A stretch of 39,201 bases of DNA from Gemmatimonadota bacterium. GTDB taxonomy: Bacteria > Gemmatimonadota > Gemmatimonadetes > Longimicrobiales > Longimicrobiaceae. The translations under genes were made by a program, and so were the position numbers. Below the pieces are notes generated by a model, which did not search any database, had not been told where the DNA came from, and saw only the letters and a list, made by a program, of their open reading frames with translations. The DNA is taken from contig JAIRKD010000029.1 in assembly GCA_031260285.1 (NCBI GenBank), positions 1-39,201 on the forward strand, read 5' to 3'. Positions 1 to 7,709 of this stretch are shown in pieces; within the stretch, counting starts at the first letter, position 1; each line of letters opens with the position of its first letter.

Positions 1-886
1 CTTCATGGTGAACAATTCACCGTTTGCCGGCCGGGAAGGGAAGTACGTCACCAGCCGTCAGCTGCGGGAGCGGCTCTTCAAGGAGCTGGAGCACAATGTG
101 GCTCTGCGCGTGGAGGAGACGGACTCTCCGGATACGCTGACGGTTTCGGGGCGCGGTGAACTGCACCTCGGCATCCTGATGGAGACGATGCGGCGCGAGG
201 GGTATGAGTTCTCGGTCTCGCGGCCGCGGGTGATTCTGCGCACTCATGAGGGTCAGCGGCAGGAGCCCTATGAGGAAGCAACCATCGACGTGCCGGAGGG
301 GCTTACCGGACCGGTGATCGAGAAGCTGGGTCAGCGGCGTGCGGAGATGCTGGAGATGCGGAACCCGGGTGGCGGGCTTGTCCGGCTCATCTACAGGATC
401 CCGGCGCGCGGCCTCTTCGGTTACCAGTCCGAGTTCCTGACCGATACGCGGGGTGAAGGACAGCTTCACCACCGCTTCCTTGAGTACGGCCCGTACGTCG
501 GACAGATGTCCACGCGACTGCGCGGTGTGCTGGTCAGCATGATTGACGGAGTTTCGGTGGCGTACGCGCTTGGCCAGCTCCAGGAGCGGTCCACCTTCTT
601 TGTGGCTCCCGGCGATCCGGTCTACGAGGGGATGGTTGTGGGTGAGAACGCCCGGCCGGGCGACATGGAGGTGAACGTCACCAAGGGTAAGAAACTCACC
701 AACATGCGCGCCTCCGGCTCGGACGATAACATCCTTCTGGAGCCCCCGCGGCGGATGTCCCTTGAGGACGCTCTCGGCTACATCGCGGACGATGAGCTGA
801 TCGAGATCACGCCCAAGGCATTCCGGTTGCGGAAGCGGGTTCTGGGCGCAAGCGACCGGAAGAAAGCATCTCGCGTATCCGCCTGA
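1..886 (+). CDS. typA: Ribosome-associated GTPase TypA/BipA, 3' part (5' end outside window)
   Basis: C-terminal part (about 294 residues) of TypA/BipA, a translational GTPase that binds the 70S ribosome and supports ribosome assembly and stress adaptation. The reading frame is open from base 2, and the GTPase domain lies upstream of the window. Visible are the segment [11 protein letters not shown]-like ([17 protein letters not shown]), the EF-G-like motif [10 protein letters not shown] near residue 50, the domain V start ([10 protein letters not shown]), and the TypA-specific C-terminal domain with [17 protein letters not shown] and ending in a basic tail. Full-length family members are about 605-615 aa, so roughly half is present. 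The ATG at 5 is an internal Met, not a start. No terminator-like hairpin is obvious directly after the stop. Confidence 0.95.
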   Translation, partial: FMVNNSPFAGREGKYVTSRQLRERLFKELEHNVALRVEETDSPDTLTVSGRGELHLGILMETMRREGYEFSVSRPRVILRTHEGQRQEPYEEATIDVPEGLTGPVIEKLGQRRAEMLEMRNPGGGLVRLIYRIPARGLFGYQSEFLTDTRGEGQLHHRFLEYGPYVGQMSTRLRGVLVSMIDGVSVAYALGQLQERSTFFVAPGDPVYEGMVVGENARPGDMEVNVTKGKKLTNMRASGSDDNILLEPPRRMSLEDALGYIADDELIEITPKAFRLRKRVLGASDRKKASRVSA

Positions 887-1267
887 GCTTCGGGGTATCC
901 GGGGCGGATCCGGAGCCCGATGCAGGCTGTGGCGAGGTCAGATGTAGAGGGGGAGTACGGAGCGTCTGTACCGCTGGAGCTGCAACGACGGTGACGGGAG
1001 CGGCGGTTGATTGACATACGGGAGAAGTGACGGATCGGGATGCGGTATGGTTCTTGTTGTGGCCGTCAGACGAGGTTGTGTCGCTTTTTATCCGTGCTTT
1101 ACAACCGGCTGCTCTTCGTCGTCCTGACGAATTTCTGAAAACAAGGTCTGCCTGTGGATCTTGACAGCTGTTGTCCGCCCCTTACTTTGCGGCGGAAATA
1201 CCCCACGGTGGCGTGTGAAGAGCGCCCTGTGAGCCCCACTCATCCGGCGTGGAGAGGAGACTTCGGA
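887..1267. other. Intergenic region typA to acidic-protein gene
   Basis: 381 bp without a convincing gene. It contains two perfect TTGACA hexamers (1011-1016 and 1161-1166). Only the second has a plausible -10 at normal spacing. An antisense reading frame here has no ribosome-binding site and no recognisable protein features. Confidence 0.6.
1161..1188 (+). promoter_or_regulatory. Candidate promoter for the acidic small protein
   Basis: Perfect -35 hexamer TTGACA at 1161-1166, 16-bp spacer, weak -10 TACTTT at 1183-1188, about 80 bp before the ATG at 1268. The -10 matches only three of six consensus positions, so the call rests mainly on the -35 and the position. Confidence 0.4.
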
Positions 1268-1513
1268 ATGGCGGATGTAATAGCGGTACCCGGAATCGAC
1301 GATACCCAGCACTCCTGGGCGGAACTCTTTGAGGCCCGCTTTGACGAGGAGGAAGACGGCTGGGATTCCGGCGAGGGTGAAAAGTGGGGCGAGGATGATG
1401 AGGAGTGGGAGGAAGAAGAGGAAGATGATTGGGATGACGAGGACGAAGACGATTGGGACGAGGAAGAGGACGAGTGGGAAGATGGTGAGGACGGGGAGGA
1501 CGAGGATTTCTGA
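1268..1513 (+). CDS. Hyperacidic Trp-periodic small protein (81 aa), unknown function
   Basis: Family not recognised. I chose the ATG at 1268 because GGAGAGGAGA (1251-1260) lies 7 nt before it; the frame is open further upstream but without such a site. Residues 1-25 are ordinary (MADVIAVPGIDD...). From residue 26 to the end, about 41 of 56 residues are Asp or Glu, with a single Lys. Trp occurs at 17, 32, 40, 47, 55, 63 and 70, so the last six are 7-8 residues apart. No signal peptide or membrane segment is seen, so it should be cytoplasmic. It is a stand-alone transcription unit with its own candidate promoter and a strong terminator. Possible roles (nucleic-acid mimic, cation buffer, chaperone-like tail) are guesses. 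Low-complexity coding could mislead, but the ribosome-binding site and terminator support a real gene. Confidence 0.7.
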   Translation: MADVIAVPGIDDTQHSWAELFEARFDEEEDGWDSGEGEKWGEDDEEWEEEEEDDWDDEDEDDWDEEEDEWEDGEDGEDEDF

Positions 1514-1814
1514 GGACTCCGGGCTGTAACTCCGGTTTCAGCCAGCCTCACCCCGGATTGAAGATCTTTTGCCACTGAGTGGCGAAATGACATAGAAAAG
1601 CCGATCGGCTCGTATGAGCTGGTCGGCTTTTGTTGTTCCCCCGTGTTCTCCGTGCTCCTGCCCTGCTGGCAGTTCTCCACCCTCTGATGCTTTCCCGCTT
1701 GTGTGGCCTGACCGTAAACCCCGGTTCTGGCCGTCGTGTTGCAGATCAGGACGAAAGCCGCTTCGGAGGGGCGCGCAGGAAGAAATGATCTGAACCCGGG
1801 GAGGGGGAGCCGTC
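1514..1814. other. Intergenic region holding a terminator
   Basis: About 300 bp. It holds a small hairpin GCCAC/GTGGC (1571-1583), the strong terminator at 1596-1634, and the GAGGGGGAG ribosome-binding site (1801-1809) of the next gene. No further gene is seen. Confidence 0.6.
1596..1634 (+). terminator. Rho-independent terminator after the acidic-protein gene
   Basis: A 16-bp stem with three G-U wobbles pairs 1596-1611 with 1616-1631 around a 4-nt loop. The 3' arm ends in TTTT and is followed by GTTGTT. The A-run at the 5' foot means it could also act on the minus strand. Confidence 0.8.
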
Positions 1815-4484
1815 ATGAATGGATGGAGAGCTGAAGGGAAGATCTACTGGCGATCCGTTACCCTGACAGGGTTCGCGATGATGCTGCTGGCCCACCCTGG
1901 CTCTCTCTCCGGACAGGGAGCCGGAGTGATAGCCAGCGCGAGCGCTGGAGTTGGACTGAGGGCCGGGACTGATTCAATAACGGTAGCGGTTGGGCCAGGG
2001 TACCAGGCCGGACTCGTCCGGAGGCTCCTTCTGGGAGACGGGTACCGGGAGCTCTGGACCACAGCTGTCCGTGTTCCCCTGCTTCAGCCGGAGGTTGAAG
2101 GGGGAGGGCTGACACTCCTGCGGGAGGGGAACGGCCGTCAGACGGCCTCCCTGCTCTTCCTCGGAGGAGATCAGGTTGAGTACGTCTTCCGTTCAGCGGA
2201 TAAAACGCAGGGTGACGCGCTTCCGGATGACTTCCGCGGGACTCTCATCGCCTGGATCGTACAGGATCTGGTTTCCGCGAAACATCCCGGTTCCGCGGTG
2301 ATCACGGGCGGACTGCTTGATGCGGTTGGCGTTCCGCATCCCGGGCCGCGTCTGCGGGTGATGGCGGACCACCCGATCCTGGGTGATCATCGGGAAAAGT
2401 TTGCGCATCTCCCCGGGATGATCGAGGAGCATCCGGAAGCGGAGCCACCGGTTGGCAGCCGGTTCCGTAACCTCTCGCGGACCATCGATTCGGAAGAGCT
2501 TTTCCGGCGCCTGGATCAGTCGATGGAAGATCAGGTTGACGAGCGGGCCTACCTCGCTGTTCGGCTGATGGATCTCCTGGTGGGCGATTGGGACCGGCAC
2601 CCCGATCAATGGCGGTGGGGGCTGATCGCCGAAAGGGACCTCCAGTCTCCCGGAGCGCCGCGTGTCTGGGTTCCGATCCCCCGTGACCGGGATAACGCCT
2701 TTTCGGATGTCGGCGGTCTGGTGAGTCATCTGGCGAACTATTTTGCGCCGTCGATGGTGCAGTTCAGAGGGGAGTATCCGGATCTGTACCGTCTTGTCCA
2801 GAACGCCGCTGTCCTTGACCGGCGCATCCTGTCACCCATCCCCTACGACCTGTGGGATGAAGTTGCTCTTGAACTGCGCGATCAGCTGACGGACGCAGCC
2901 ATCAGTGATGCCATTGCCGGGTTGCCGGTTGAATGGGAGACCCTTGAGCGGGAACCCCTGGAGGCCCGGCTGCGCGTACGCAGAGATGCACTTCCCGAGG
3001 TCGCCAGGCAGCTGCGTACAATGATGGTGAGCGAAGTGGAGATCTACGGCACCGGTGAGGATGATGAAGCCCGGATCGAGAGGCGTCCCGACGGCTCGGT
3101 GCGCGTTTCTCTGCTTGCCACTCAACACGGAGGAGCGGTCTACTTCGACCGTGTCTTTCAGCCGGCCCACACCCGGGAGTTGCGGATCCATCTGGGGGCC
3201 GGCAACGACCGGGCGGTTGTAACCGGCAAGGGCAATGAAGTTACAGTGCGCGTTCTGGGAGGACCGGGTGATGACTGGTTCGAGGATCTTTCTGTAACGG
3301 AAACGCCAGCCCGGACCCTGTTCTACGATCATGAAGGGGATGATCACTTTGCGGGATCCGTAACCGGAAAGACCCTTGTGGATCGGCGCCAGCCTTCATC
3401 CCAGCGGGGCGACCATCCGGTATTCCATTCCAACGCGCCACCTCCTCGTGACTGGGGAGCCCGGTTCACCCCGCTGGTGCCACGGATCAAGTGGCGGAGT
3501 CAGATCGGTCCCGTTGTGGGTGCCGGCCCCCGCTGGGAGGAGTTCGGGTTCCGGAGGCAGCCTGAAGCGCGTAGGCTTGATCTGGCCGCGCTGTACGCTC
3601 CTCTGCACAACCGGTTCGGTGTTGAAGCAGAGGCACGCTGGCCTCGTGCCCGGGTCGGCGAATCCGTCCGGGTATCCGCGTATGGATCGGCCATCAATGT
3701 CACCCGGTTCCATGGATTCGGGAACGATTCACCCTCCGCGGACCAGGTTGTGGATCCGCTTGTCTGGTCCACGAATTATGGATTTTCCGCGGTGGCTGTG
3801 GAAGAAGGGGAGCGAGGATTCGAGTTCTCGATCGGGCCTGCGGTTCATTATCTTCGCCCTGACGCCGGATCGGGTTCTCCGGCATCGCTGGAAGAAGGGC
3901 GGGGTGGTGATCCGTTCGGAGTCGCAGGGGTTGAAGGAGCCGTTGTTCTGGATCGGCGGGATTCCTCCAGCTATCCTCGCCGGGGAGTGCGGATGAACCT
4001 GACCGCGGAGGGGTTCCCCGTTGCATGGGGAGGAGTGGAAAACGGGTTTGCGAGTGCCTCGATTGCGGGGGCTGCGTACCTTCCCATTCCCGCGCCGGGA
4101 GAGATGACGCTGGCAGTCCGGGCAGGGGCGGCAGCTGCCGGACGCAACACCCCTTTCCAGTTTGCACCCGCGCTGGGAGGATCCTCCACCCTCCGGGGCT
4201 TCCATACCCACCGTTTTACCGGCGATGGCATGCTTTACTGGGGCGCCGAGTTGCGTGCATATCTGATGCGGGGTAATCTACGTTTCGTCAAGGGTGAAAT
4301 TGGCGCCATCGGGCTCCTCGACGCCGGTCGTGTTACCGGTTCAATCGGAAGCTCTGCTGGCTGGCATTACGGAAAAGGCGGCGGACTCTGGTTCGGCGTG
4401 CTCGACCGGTCTTTGACTGTGCATCTTGTCTATGCGCGCGGTGAAAGAGGTGGCCTCTATGCAGGGTTGGGGATGCCGTTCTGA
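1815..4484 (+). CDS. Outer-membrane beta-barrel protein with N-terminal kinase-like domain (889 aa)
   Basis: Large exported protein. The start at 1815 has GAGGGGGAG 5 nt upstream. Signal peptide about residues 12-35 (LTGFAMMLLAHPGSLSGQ). Residues about 100-400 show an atypical-kinase pattern: VEYVFRSADK with Lys130, GMIEEHP near 201-207, GDWDRHPDQW at 257-266, and PIPRDRDNAF ending at 296. The DRH and the later D-x-D-x-AF resemble the catalytic and metal-binding Asp motifs of CotH, HipA and Fam20C kinases (inference). Residues 453-490 carry two RTX-like glycine/Asp turns (LGAGND, LGGPGDD). From about 545 on, alternating strands, aromatic residues and a terminal Phe indicate a BamA/Omp85-type surface-antigen barrel. 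doxX follows 69 bp downstream, likely co-transcribed. The barrel assignment is firm; kinase activity is unproven. Confidence 0.85.
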   Translation: MNGWRAEGKIYWRSVTLTGFAMMLLAHPGSLSGQGAGVIASASAGVGLRAGTDSITVAVGPGYQAGLVRRLLLGDGYRELWTTAVRVPLLQPEVEGGGLTLLREGNGRQTASLLFLGGDQVEYVFRSADKTQGDALPDDFRGTLIAWIVQDLVSAKHPGSAVITGGLLDAVGVPHPGPRLRVMADHPILGDHREKFAHLPGMIEEHPEAEPPVGSRFRNLSRTIDSEELFRRLDQSMEDQVDERAYLAVRLMDLLVGDWDRHPDQWRWGLIAERDLQSPGAPRVWVPIPRDRDNAFSDVGGLVSHLANYFAPSMVQFRGEYPDLYRLVQNAAVLDRRILSPIPYDLWDEVALELRDQLTDAAISDAIAGLPVEWETLEREPLEARLRVRRDALPEVARQLRTMMVSEVEIYGTGEDDEARIERRPDGSVRVSLLATQHGGAVYFDRVFQPAHTRELRIHLGAGNDRAVVTGKGNEVTVRVLGGPGDDWFEDLSVTETPARTLFYDHEGDDHFAGSVTGKTLVDRRQPSSQRGDHPVFHSNAPPPRDWGARFTPLVPRIKWRSQIGPVVGAGPRWEEFGFRRQPEARRLDLAALYAPLHNRFGVEAEARWPRARVGESVRVSAYGSAINVTRFHGFGNDSPSADQVVDPLVWSTNYGFSAVAVEEGERGFEFSIGPAVHYLRPDAGSGSPASLEEGRGGDPFGVAGVEGAVVLDRRDSSSYPRRGVRMNLTAEGFPVAWGGVENGFASASIAGAAYLPIPAPGEMTLAVRAGAAAAGRNTPFQFAPALGGSSTLRGFHTHRFTGDGMLYWGAELRAYLMRGNLRFVKGEIGAIGLLDAGRVTGSIGSSAGWHYGKGGGLWFGVLDRSLTVHLVYARGERGGLYAGLGMPF

Positions 4485-4553
4485 ACGGTGTCTCCAGCTG
4501 GCGGCGTGAGGTCCCTCCGCGACGCCAGGGTTGTTCACTTCAGAGAGGGAACC

Positions 4554-4979
4554 ATGATCAAATCGTTTCTCCGCATTCCAACCAACTCCTGGAACACGGA
4601 TCTCGGCCTGCTTTTCCTGCGGATCGTGGCCGGCCTCTACCTGGCACTGATTCATGGATGGAGCAAGATCCCCCCGGGCCAGTTTACGGGAATGATCCAG
4701 GGGATGGGTCTGCCGGGGATCGTCGCCTGGGTCGTCGCTTTTACGGAACTCTTCGGGGGCCTGCTGATCGCGCTCGGGTTCCTGACCCGGCCCGCTTCGC
4801 TGGTCCTTGTCATCCAGTTCCTGGTGGTGGTGCTGGTTGCACATGCGCCGGACCCCGTATCCCAGCGCGAACTCGGGCTGCTCTATCTGACCGTTTCGTC
4901 GTTGCTGCTGCTGGCCGGACCGGGCCGCTTCTCCGTTGACGGGATCCTCAACAGGAAGAGCTCTCCCTATCAGCGGTAA
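4554..4979 (+). CDS. DoxX family membrane protein (141 aa)
   Basis: Small integral membrane protein of the DoxX family (related to the thiosulfate:quinone oxidoreductase small subunit and many redox-associated membrane proteins of unclear role). Four hydrophobic segments are visible: LGLLFLRIVAGLYLALIHG, the stretch around GIVAWVVAFTELFGGLLIALG, the segment around SLVLVIQFLVVVLVAHA, and LGLLYLTVSSLLLLAG. The family-typical pattern HGWSKI-(P)-GQFTGMIQGMGLP and the E in FTELFGGLLIALGFLTR are present. I use the ATG at 4554, preceded by GAGAGGGA; the longer frame from 4488 adds 22 residues with no membrane character. It lies 69 bp after the outer-membrane protein gene and is followed by a strong terminator, so the two probably form one transcription unit. 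The substrate is unknown. Confidence 0.85.
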   Translation: MIKSFLRIPTNSWNTDLGLLFLRIVAGLYLALIHGWSKIPPGQFTGMIQGMGLPGIVAWVVAFTELFGGLLIALGFLTRPASLVLVIQFLVVVLVAHAPDPVSQRELGLLYLTVSSLLLLAGPGRFSVDGILNRKSSPYQR

Positions 4980-4991
4980 GGAAATCAATAG

Positions 4992-5029
4992 AAATCCGGG
5001 GGCGTTTCCATCACCCCCGGATTTTTCTT
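4992..5029 (+). terminator. Rho-independent terminator after doxX
   Basis: Perfect 11-bp stem AAATCCGGGGG (4992-5002) with CCCCCGGATTT (5014-5024), 11-nt loop, followed by a T-rich tract (TTTTTCTTG). Confidence 0.85.
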
Positions 5030-5039
5030 GTTTCCGGGG

Positions 5040-5068
5040 TTGAAAAAGAGCCAGGTGCGGGTTATGTT
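5040..5068 (+). promoter_or_regulatory. Promoter of tRNA-Ile
   Basis: -35 TTGAAA at 5040-5045, 17-bp spacer, -10 TATGTT at 5063-5068, 19 bp before the first base of the tRNA. Spacing and position fit a dedicated sigma-70-type promoter. Confidence 0.7.
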
Positions 5069-5087
5069 ATGGGCTTCCCACGGGAAG

Positions 5088-5161
<74 letters not shown>

Positions 5162-5178
5162 TAATGGTAAACAGTTAT

Positions 5179-5212
5179 CCCGCTTGGCGTTACGACGCTG
5201 GGCGGGTTTCTG
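5179..5212 (+). terminator. Terminator of the tRNA-Ile transcript
   Basis: A 12-bp stem (5179-5190 with 5195-5206, three G-U pairs) closed by the UACG tetraloop, followed by TTTCTGTTT. Confidence 0.8.
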
Positions 5213-5257
5213 TTTCCGGGGGTTCTGAAGGGATCCGGTCTGTTCTGGCGGTGGGTG

Positions 5258-5378
5258 GGTAATTGCCTGTTCTGACACCGCGACGGTGGTCAATTACCGG
5301 GGATGTCCTGGCAGCTTCCCGCCCGTTGGATGGTTGCATTACGTGCAACGATCGGTCACCATGAAGCTGCATCATGGT
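5258..5378. promoter_or_regulatory. Cluster of three inverted repeats upstream of arsM
   Basis: Three separate dyads lie in the arsM upstream region. GGTAATTG (5258-5265) pairs with CAATTACC (5291-5298) and encloses a CACCG/CGGTG hairpin. TTGCA-N5-TGCAA is at 5334-5348. ACCATGA-N7-TCATGGT is at 5358-5378. A GATAAT at 5404-5409 is a possible -10 just downstream, but no good -35 is visible. The dyads could be operators for an arsenic-responsive regulator; no arsR-like gene is in the window. The rest of the 5213-5457 gap shows nothing else. Confidence 0.45.
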
Positions 5379-5457
5379 TTCCGGCGGATGGGGTGTGGGC
5401 CGGGATAATGTACGAGTCTGAAGTTTTCCGAAGATATCGTTTGAACCGGAGGGTCTG

Positions 5458-6417
5458 ATGAACCGCGAGACGACAAAGGTCCCGACCACACTGGACGAGA
5501 TCCGCGCGACTGTACAGACACGCTATGGTGTCACCGCTGCGCGAGTAGCTGCCGGTGAAGCCAGTGCCTGCTGTGGCCCCGCTGAGGGATCCAGTGGCTG
5601 CTGTGGCTCAACAGGTGAGAACTGGGATCCGATCACCGCCGATCTGTACGAGGCAGGGCAGACAGCGGGGCTTCCCGCCGAGGCGCTGCTTGCGTCGCTT
5701 GGCTGTGGTAATCCGACGGCGCTTGCCGAGCTCCGGGAGGGTGAGGTTGTGCTGGATCTCGGATCAGGTGGCGGGATTGATGTACTGCTCAGTGCAAAAC
5801 GGGTTGGTCCGGGTGGCAAGGCGTACGGGCTGGATATGACCGACGAGATGCTGGCGCTTGCACTGGAGAACAAGGCAAAGGCCGGTGCAACCAATGTCGA
5901 GTTTCTCAAGGGTCATATCGAATCCATCCCGCTGCCATCCGGTACGGTGGATGTGATCATTTCGAACTGTGTCATCAACCTCTCCGGCGACAAGAGACAG
6001 GTGCTGAAGGAAGCGTTCCGGGTACTCAGGCCGGGGGGCCGCTTTGCCGTCAGCGATGTCATCACGCGCGAAGGTCTGCCTCAGCCGGTCCGGGAGAGCA
6101 TGGCGTTGTGGACGGGATGTGTAGCCGGCGCACTCGAGGAGAAAGAGTTCATTGCCCTGCTGAAGGAAGTCGGCTTTGAGAATCCAGGCATCGAGCCGAC
6201 GCGTGTCTACACGCGCGAAGATGCCGCGGCACTGATCGCCGGTACGGGGCTCGATCTTTCCCTGGCGGATCAGATCGAAGGCAGGATCATGAGCGGCTTT
6301 GTACGCGCCAGAAAGCCCGGAGGACTGCCGGAGCGGGAAAAAAGGCCCGGGAAGCCGCTTCTGTCGTTCGGCGAGTCAGCGGGGGCGTGCGGGTGTGGCC
6401 CGGAAGGTTGCTGCTGA
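5458..6417 (+). CDS. arsM: Arsenite S-adenosylmethionine methyltransferase ArsM
   Basis: Methylates As(III) with S-adenosylmethionine to give methylated arsenicals; cytoplasmic class I methyltransferase. Start ATG 5458 with GGAGGG at 5448-5453. The SAM-binding motif DLGSGGGID is at residues 100-108, with GLDMTDEML at 124-132. The three As(III)-binding cysteines of the family are recognisable as Cys83 (LGCGNP), Cys171 (SNCVINLS) and Cys221 (WTGCVAG); the 50-residue gap between the last two matches characterised ArsM enzymes. Extra vicinal pairs occur at 38-39 and 48-49, and the C-terminus is Cys-rich ([10 protein letters not shown]), features common in ArsM and plausibly extra arsenic-binding sites. 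It is monocistronic, convergent with uppP 21 bp away; a bulged GC-rich inverted repeat spans the gap but has no clear T-run. No other ars gene is nearby. Confidence 0.95.
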   Translation: MNRETTKVPTTLDEIRATVQTRYGVTAARVAAGEASACCGPAEGSSGCCGSTGENWDPITADLYEAGQTAGLPAEALLASLGCGNPTALAELREGEVVLDLGSGGGIDVLLSAKRVGPGGKAYGLDMTDEMLALALENKAKAGATNVEFLKGHIESIPLPSGTVDVIISNCVINLSGDKRQVLKEAFRVLRPGGRFAVSDVITREGLPQPVRESMALWTGCVAGALEEKEFIALLKEVGFENPGIEPTRVYTREDAAALIAGTGLDLSLADQIEGRIMSGFVRARKPGGLPEREKRPGKPLLSFGESAGACGCGPEGCC

Positions 6418-6438
6418 TTTATCCCGGGCCCCACCTTC

Positions 6439-7248
6439 TCAGAACGGATTCCAGTAGAGGGCGAGAAGCAGAAGGCCAAGCGCGATACGGTACCAGCCAA
6501 ACGCCACAAACGTCCGGGTGGAGACAAACGCCAGAAGCGCGCGGATGGCGATCAGTGCGGAGATGAACGACGCAAGCGCTCCGGCCAGAAATACCGGGAT
6601 ATCCGCGGTGGTGAGCAGGTTCCTCGCGCTCCAGAGCTTGAGGGCTGTGGCGCCGAACATCGCCGGAATCGCGAGGAAGAAAGAGAACTCCGTTGCCGCG
6701 AGCCTGGAGAACCCGATCAGCAGACCGCCCATGATTGTCGCGCCTGACCGGGAGGTCCCGGGGACCAGAACAGCCAGCACCTGAAAGAACCCGATGATGA
6801 GCGCGGCACGGATCGGAATGTCATCAACCGTAAAGACATGGGTCTCCGGAAGGTTCCGCTCAATCCAGATGAACGCCGCACCCCCCAGTGCCAGAGCAAT
6901 GGCGACCACAACGGGGGAGTAGAAATGAGCTTCCACCCAGTCGTCCGTCGGCAGGCCGATCAGTACCGCCGGGATGGTTGCGATCAGCAGATTCCAGACA
7001 AGCCGCCGGCTCTTCTCCTGGGAGGGGAGGGTGAGGACGACTTCGGCGATCTTCAGCCGGTAGACCCAGAGTACCGCGAGAATCGCGGGGAGCTGCACAA
7101 ATACGAGAAAGACGTTGGCGCGAGGCCCCGTCCAGTTCAGCGCATCCTCCGCCACGATGAGATGACCCGTCGAAGAGACCGGAATAAACTCGGTCAGCCC
7201 CTCTACGAGCCCCAGAAGCGTCGCCTTCAGAAGATCCCCGACCATCAT
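6439..7248 (-). CDS. uppP: Undecaprenyl-diphosphatase UppP/BacA
   Basis: Dephosphorylates undecaprenyl pyrophosphate to recycle the lipid carrier for peptidoglycan and other envelope polymers; also gives bacitracin resistance. Multi-spanning inner-membrane protein. Both family signatures are intact: GLVEGLTEFIPVSSTGHL near the N-terminus and PGTSRSGATI in the centre. I place the start at the ATG at 7248 (MMVGDLLKATLLG), giving 269 aa, close to the usual 265-275; the frame is open 42 codons further upstream, but those residues are unlike the family. The ribosome-binding site is weak (AAGGACGGAA, spaced about 10 nt). It is transcribed alone, convergent with arsM and divergent from the region before the ribbon-helix-helix gene. 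Confidence 0.95.
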   Translation of the reverse strand: MMVGDLLKATLLGLVEGLTEFIPVSSTGHLIVAEDALNWTGPRANVFLVFVQLPAILAVLWVYRLKIAEVVLTLPSQEKSRRLVWNLLIATIPAVLIGLPTDDWVEAHFYSPVVVAIALALGGAAFIWIERNLPETHVFTVDDIPIRAALIIGFFQVLAVLVPGTSRSGATIMGGLLIGFSRLAATEFSFFLAIPAMFGATALKLWSARNLLTTADIPVFLAGALASFISALIAIRALLAFVSTRTFVAFGWYRIALGLLLLALYWNPF

Positions 7249-7451
7249 TTGTCGTTCCGTCCTTGAGGTGCGGGAGCTGTGAGGCTCCTTCGTAGTGTAT
7301 CTATTGGCTACAGTTAAATCGTAGCATATCCGGACATTCTGAAGAAGTCCCGGGTCTCGGGATTCCCTGATCATGATCCGGTCCCCGACGGATATCCATC
7401 CTGATAGACCCCTTATACCCCTCGATTCAGAGTCTCAGATTCCATCCGTCG

Positions 7452-7474
7452 ACAGGTATTTCCACCTGTTTTTT
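7452..7474 (+). terminator. Terminator-like hairpin with T-run, no upstream plus-strand gene
   Basis: ACAGGT (7452-7457), 6-nt loop, ACCTGT (7464-7469), with a T-run at 7469-7474. It is correctly oriented to end plus-strand transcripts, but the nearest upstream gene (uppP) is on the minus strand. It may end a short RNA or act as a leader attenuator. Confidence 0.5.
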
Positions 7475-7552
7475 GAGGAATGGAAAACGTTTTCAATCAG
7501 TTTACCAGTGGTATTCCATATTTATCTTCTCGCGATCGGAAGTATTGTTGTT

Positions 7553-7558
7553 TATAAT
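7553..7558 (+). promoter_or_regulatory. Candidate -10 box of the ribbon-helix-helix-like gene
   Basis: Perfect TATAAT within TTGTTTATAATGC, with a TG two bases upstream of the hexamer, in AT-rich DNA. No good -35 at 16-18 bp. Transcription would begin near 7565, about 145 nt before the start I prefer. Confidence 0.45.
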
Positions 7559-7709
7559 GCAGAAAATTCTTCCGGGGTTTTGATTCTGGAATGTTCCACA
7601 GATGTGATTGTTCAGAAGATATAAATATATTCAACCTGTTGATGAGAAATATGATATGACAGATCATCAAGTATTTTTCGAACTTAGCGGAGTTGAGAAA
7701 GAGGTTGAA

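Larger units (their letters stand above)
7249..7709. other. AT-rich intergenic regulatory stretch
   Basis: About 460 bp between divergent genes, clearly AT-richer (especially 7480-7680) than the rest of the window. It holds a terminator-like hairpin on the plus strand (7452-7474) and a perfect TATAAT (7553-7558). A plus-strand frame from 7373 to 7624 (83 codons) has no ribosome-binding site and crosses the hairpin; I do not call it a gene. Confidence 0.55.

Noticed and set aside
1240-1680. Minus-strand Ser-rich 146-codon frame
   Set aside because: It is the antisense shadow of the acidic gene (Glu/Asp codons read as Ser on the other strand) and runs through the terminator.
7373-7624. 83-codon plus-strand frame with a hydrophobic stretch
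   Set aside because: No ribosome-binding site; it crosses a terminator-like hairpin and the TATAAT box, and matches no family.
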